Below are positions 63,591 to 64,000 of a stretch of DNA of 64,000 nt, in pieces; the stretch's first letter is position 1, and each line of letters starts with the position of its first letter. Made by a program: the position numbers and the translations under genes. The stretch is from Saussurea involucrata (lineage: Eukaryota > Streptophyta > Magnoliopsida > Asterales > Asteraceae). The DNA is taken from the NCBI GenBank assembly GCA_033807775.1, contig CM066319.1, forward strand, positions 158,849,983-158,913,982. Direction: 5' to 3'. The notes beneath the pieces are model-generated. The model was not told where the DNA came from and did not search any database. It saw nothing but the letters and a program-made list of their open reading frames with translations.

Positions 63591-63978
63591 TTACCAACGT
63601 AAAGAAATAAATAAGTAATTATTAGTCTATTGGAGAAATCGAGTGAACGAAGCGGCCGCATGTGTAAGTGTGTAAACTTAAAATTAATTAATAATTTCAA
63701 ATTTAGTTTATTAAATATAATAAACATATAAAATAATTTTATAAAAAAAATAGCAGGCACTCGTCGTTCCGGTTTTGTGTACCCAACGGGACAGGGTATC
63801 CTGTCCCGACGGGTACCCAACGGTTAACGGTTCGAAAAAAATGAGAACTAGAACCGGAACCAGTCGATTCCATATTTTTGGAAGCTAAACCAATCACATC
63901 GTTCTGGAACCGATTGTTCCGGAGCGGTTCCGGTTCCAAAGGCAAGTACCCGTTTCCGATGCTCACCCCTAGCTGCAA
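63591..63978. other. Right flank: remainder of the candidate hAT-like element
   Basis: AT-rich, then rich in GGTACCC and GGTTCCGG units that mirror 45465-45620, ending GCTCACCCCTA. No gene. Confidence 0.45.
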
Positions 63979-64000
63979 GGGGGTGCGACCCACTTGACCC

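Larger units (their letters stand above)
45461..63978. mobile_element. Candidate hAT-like element into which MULE-2 inserted
   Basis: The left end TACAGGTGTGCAAA near 45461 and the complement of the right end (TAGGGGTGAGCATC, ending near 63978) match at most of the first 12 positions. Both subterminal regions carry GGTACCCG and GGAACCGG units in opposite orientation. Adjacent GCAAG on both sides is a partial 8-bp TSD. Removing MULE-2 leaves about 600 bp, a plausible MITE size. The termini are diverged, so this is moderate evidence. Confidence 0.5.

Overview
This 64-kb window is nuclear DNA of a flowering plant. The evidence is one complete Dof transcription-factor gene, GT-AG introns and a dense set of nested plant transposable elements (SIRE-type Ty1/copia, Ty3/gypsy chromovirus, MULE, PIF/Harbinger, hAT, LINE, SINE). 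The Harbinger ORF1 type and the SIRE and MULE types suggest a eudicot, perhaps Asteraceae; that is inference. Only the Dof gene (44337-44987) looks like an ordinary host gene. Nearly everything else is mobile DNA, and many insertion boundaries can be read to the base because target-site duplications (TSDs) survive.

Layout. 1-2072: a minus-strand non-autonomous LTR element cut by the window edge. 2275-4632: a non-coding MULE with arms of about 0.9 kb. 4964-6150: a LINE remnant. 6460-6960: MITEs. 7077-21801: SIRE-A, an old, broken copia element carrying a hAT MITE and a solo LTR inside its extra 3' ORF. 21881-34268: SIRE-B, a young copia element with almost identical LTRs, an intact gag, a broken pol and an intact 1088-residue extra ORF. 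34274-36772: host-like DNA and MITE fragments. 36776-40583: a Tourist-type element holding a 361-bp-LTR non-autonomous element (37506-40553). 40806-41006: a SINE. 41154-42016: a second Tourist-type element. 42071-43931: a Harbinger-type element with ORF1 only. 44337-44987: the Dof gene. 45695-63581: MULE-2, probably inside a hAT-like element. MULE-2 has MULE-1 (45709-50671) inserted 14 bp from its left end and a gypsy element (51315-59631) inserted in its transposase exon.

The most unusual signal is in the two SIRE elements. Each is saturated with its own short motif: CACCGA/TCGGTG in SIRE-B, and CACTGA/TCAGTG plus CGCTGA/TCAGCG in SIRE-A. The motifs are arranged as small inverted repeats in the LTR U3 and again in the pol-to-extra-ORF spacer. 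In both elements and at both places a TATA box follows about 170-240 bp downstream. The motif also recurs inside coding regions, mainly in poorly constrained linkers. This looks like a two-promoter element with a family-specific cis code, perhaps read by an element-encoded protein, in analogy to VANC and its motifs in Arabidopsis VANDAL MULEs. That reading is inference.

The MULE pair is the second point of interest. Both carry a mudrA-like transposase gene and a convergent small coiled-coil ORF. Both also carry captured MATH/TRAF-like gene fragments, and in MULE-1 one fragment forms an inverted repeat able to make hairpin RNA. All motif counts and divergence estimates here are hand counts from the sequence.
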